In this document: one piece after another, positions 5,490-5,841 of the stretch
Numbering within the stretch: the first letter of the stretch is position 1
Layout of the letters: each line of letters begins with the position of its first letter
NCBI GenBank assembly: GCA_023266795.1
Contig: JAHFPI010000121.1
Coordinates: 1-5,841, forward strand
From: Rhodospirillales bacterium
Lineage (GTDB): Bacteria; Pseudomonadota; Alphaproteobacteria; Micavibrionales; UBA2020
Length of the DNA stretch: 5,841 bases
Reading direction: 5' to 3'
Made by a program: the position numbers and the translations under genes
The notes under the pieces: model-generated
Seen by the model: the letters and a program-made list of their open reading frames with translations, nothing else
The model's database searches: none
Told to the model about the DNA's origin: nothing

Positions 5490-5841
5490 ATGGTCAACAC
5501 ATACTCTGATATTGCGATCAGACCAGATAGGGCGGGTTATCCCCTTGTTTCCACGCAGAAAAAAGATGCGCAGGACGCGGCGGATTTCGAGCGTATCCTC
5601 AGGGAAGCCCCCCCTGCCAAGCCTCAAGCGGCAAATTCTGCCGGATCGCCCGCAACGGGCGAACATTCTTTCCTGAGTTTCCTCAAGGACATCTTTGACA
5701 TCATCAACCCGCTGCAGCATATCCCGGTGATCGGCGCTATTTATCGCCATATTACGGGTGACGAGATGAGCCCCATAGCCCATCTGGCGGGGGATGCCCT
5801 TTATGGCGGCCCCATCGGCGGGGCGGTTGCCATTGCCGACA
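5490..5841 (+). CDS. Uncharacterised protein with hydrophobic Gly-rich segment (3' partial)
   Basis: The frame is open from ATG 5490 to the window end (117 codons visible), with an in-frame stop at 5466-5468 fixing the start region. The ribosome site is weak (AGAGAG, 11 bases upstream). Residues 1-65 are polar and probably disordered (Ala, Pro, Gln and Lys rich). Residues about 66-117 form a compact segment: FLSFLKDIFDIINPLQHIPV, then IGAIYRHITGDE, then LAGDALYGGPIGGAVAIAD. The NPLQHIPV..IYR.ITGDE and GG.(I/L)(Y/F)GGPIG pattern is one I recall from uncharacterised alphaproteobacterial proteins; no function is known to me. The Gly-rich hydrophobic tail may associate with or insert into the membrane. 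A sigma-54-type promoter lies directly upstream, which in this class often means flagellar, nitrogen or stress control. The rest of the gene is outside the window. Confidence 0.8.
   Translation, partial: MVNTYSDIAIRPDRAGYPLVSTQKKDAQDAADFERILREAPPAKPQAANSAGSPATGEHSFLSFLKDIFDIINPLQHIPVIGAIYRHITGDEMSPIAHLAGDALYGGPIGGAVAIAD

Overview
The window looks like chromosomal DNA of an alphaproteobacterium with moderately high GC. The miaA reading (NGDAMQIY, LTAQPTAEEAAKVPH) and the OmpR-type recognition helix (DTHTLETHIYRLRQKIE) resemble alphaproteobacterial versions of those families. A Micavibrio- or Rhodospirillales-like lineage is my guess from memory of protein style, not a demonstrated placement. 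I see no tRNA, rRNA, CRISPR array, insertion sequence or phage gene.

Left part (1-2278, + strand): a DegP/HtrA periplasmic serine protease, missing its N-terminus at the window edge, overlaps miaA (tRNA dimethylallyltransferase) by an ATGA junction. This is an ordinary housekeeping operon. After it come about 125 bases of AT-rich DNA with no convincing gene, then a strong hairpin terminator at 2404-2435. That terminator sits between miaA and a convergent Smr-domain gene on the - strand (2439-2960).

Middle part (2961-4411): a short divergent promoter region separates the Smr gene from an exported protein of unknown function (3038-3769, +). Convergent to it is a small membrane-anchored, cysteine-containing protein with a pilin-like N-terminus (3803-4411, -). 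That gene lies 23 bases downstream of a winged-helix regulator (4435-5034, -) whose receiver domain is shortened and lacks the phospho-acceptor aspartate. The two probably form one transcription unit.

Right part (5035-5841): a divergent control region holds a near-palindrome that also resembles a CtrA site. It is followed by a small protein of unknown function (5107-5436, +). A well-spaced sigma-54 (-24/-12) promoter at 5444-5462 then precedes an incomplete gene starting at 5490. The visible product has a low-complexity N-terminus and a hydrophobic, glycine-rich segment (NPLQHIPVIGAIYRHITGDE).

The most noteworthy items are the sigma-54 promoter in front of an uncharacterised gene and the phosphorylation-blind regulator paired with a pilin-like gene. 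I see no clear evidence for a complete new multi-gene system.
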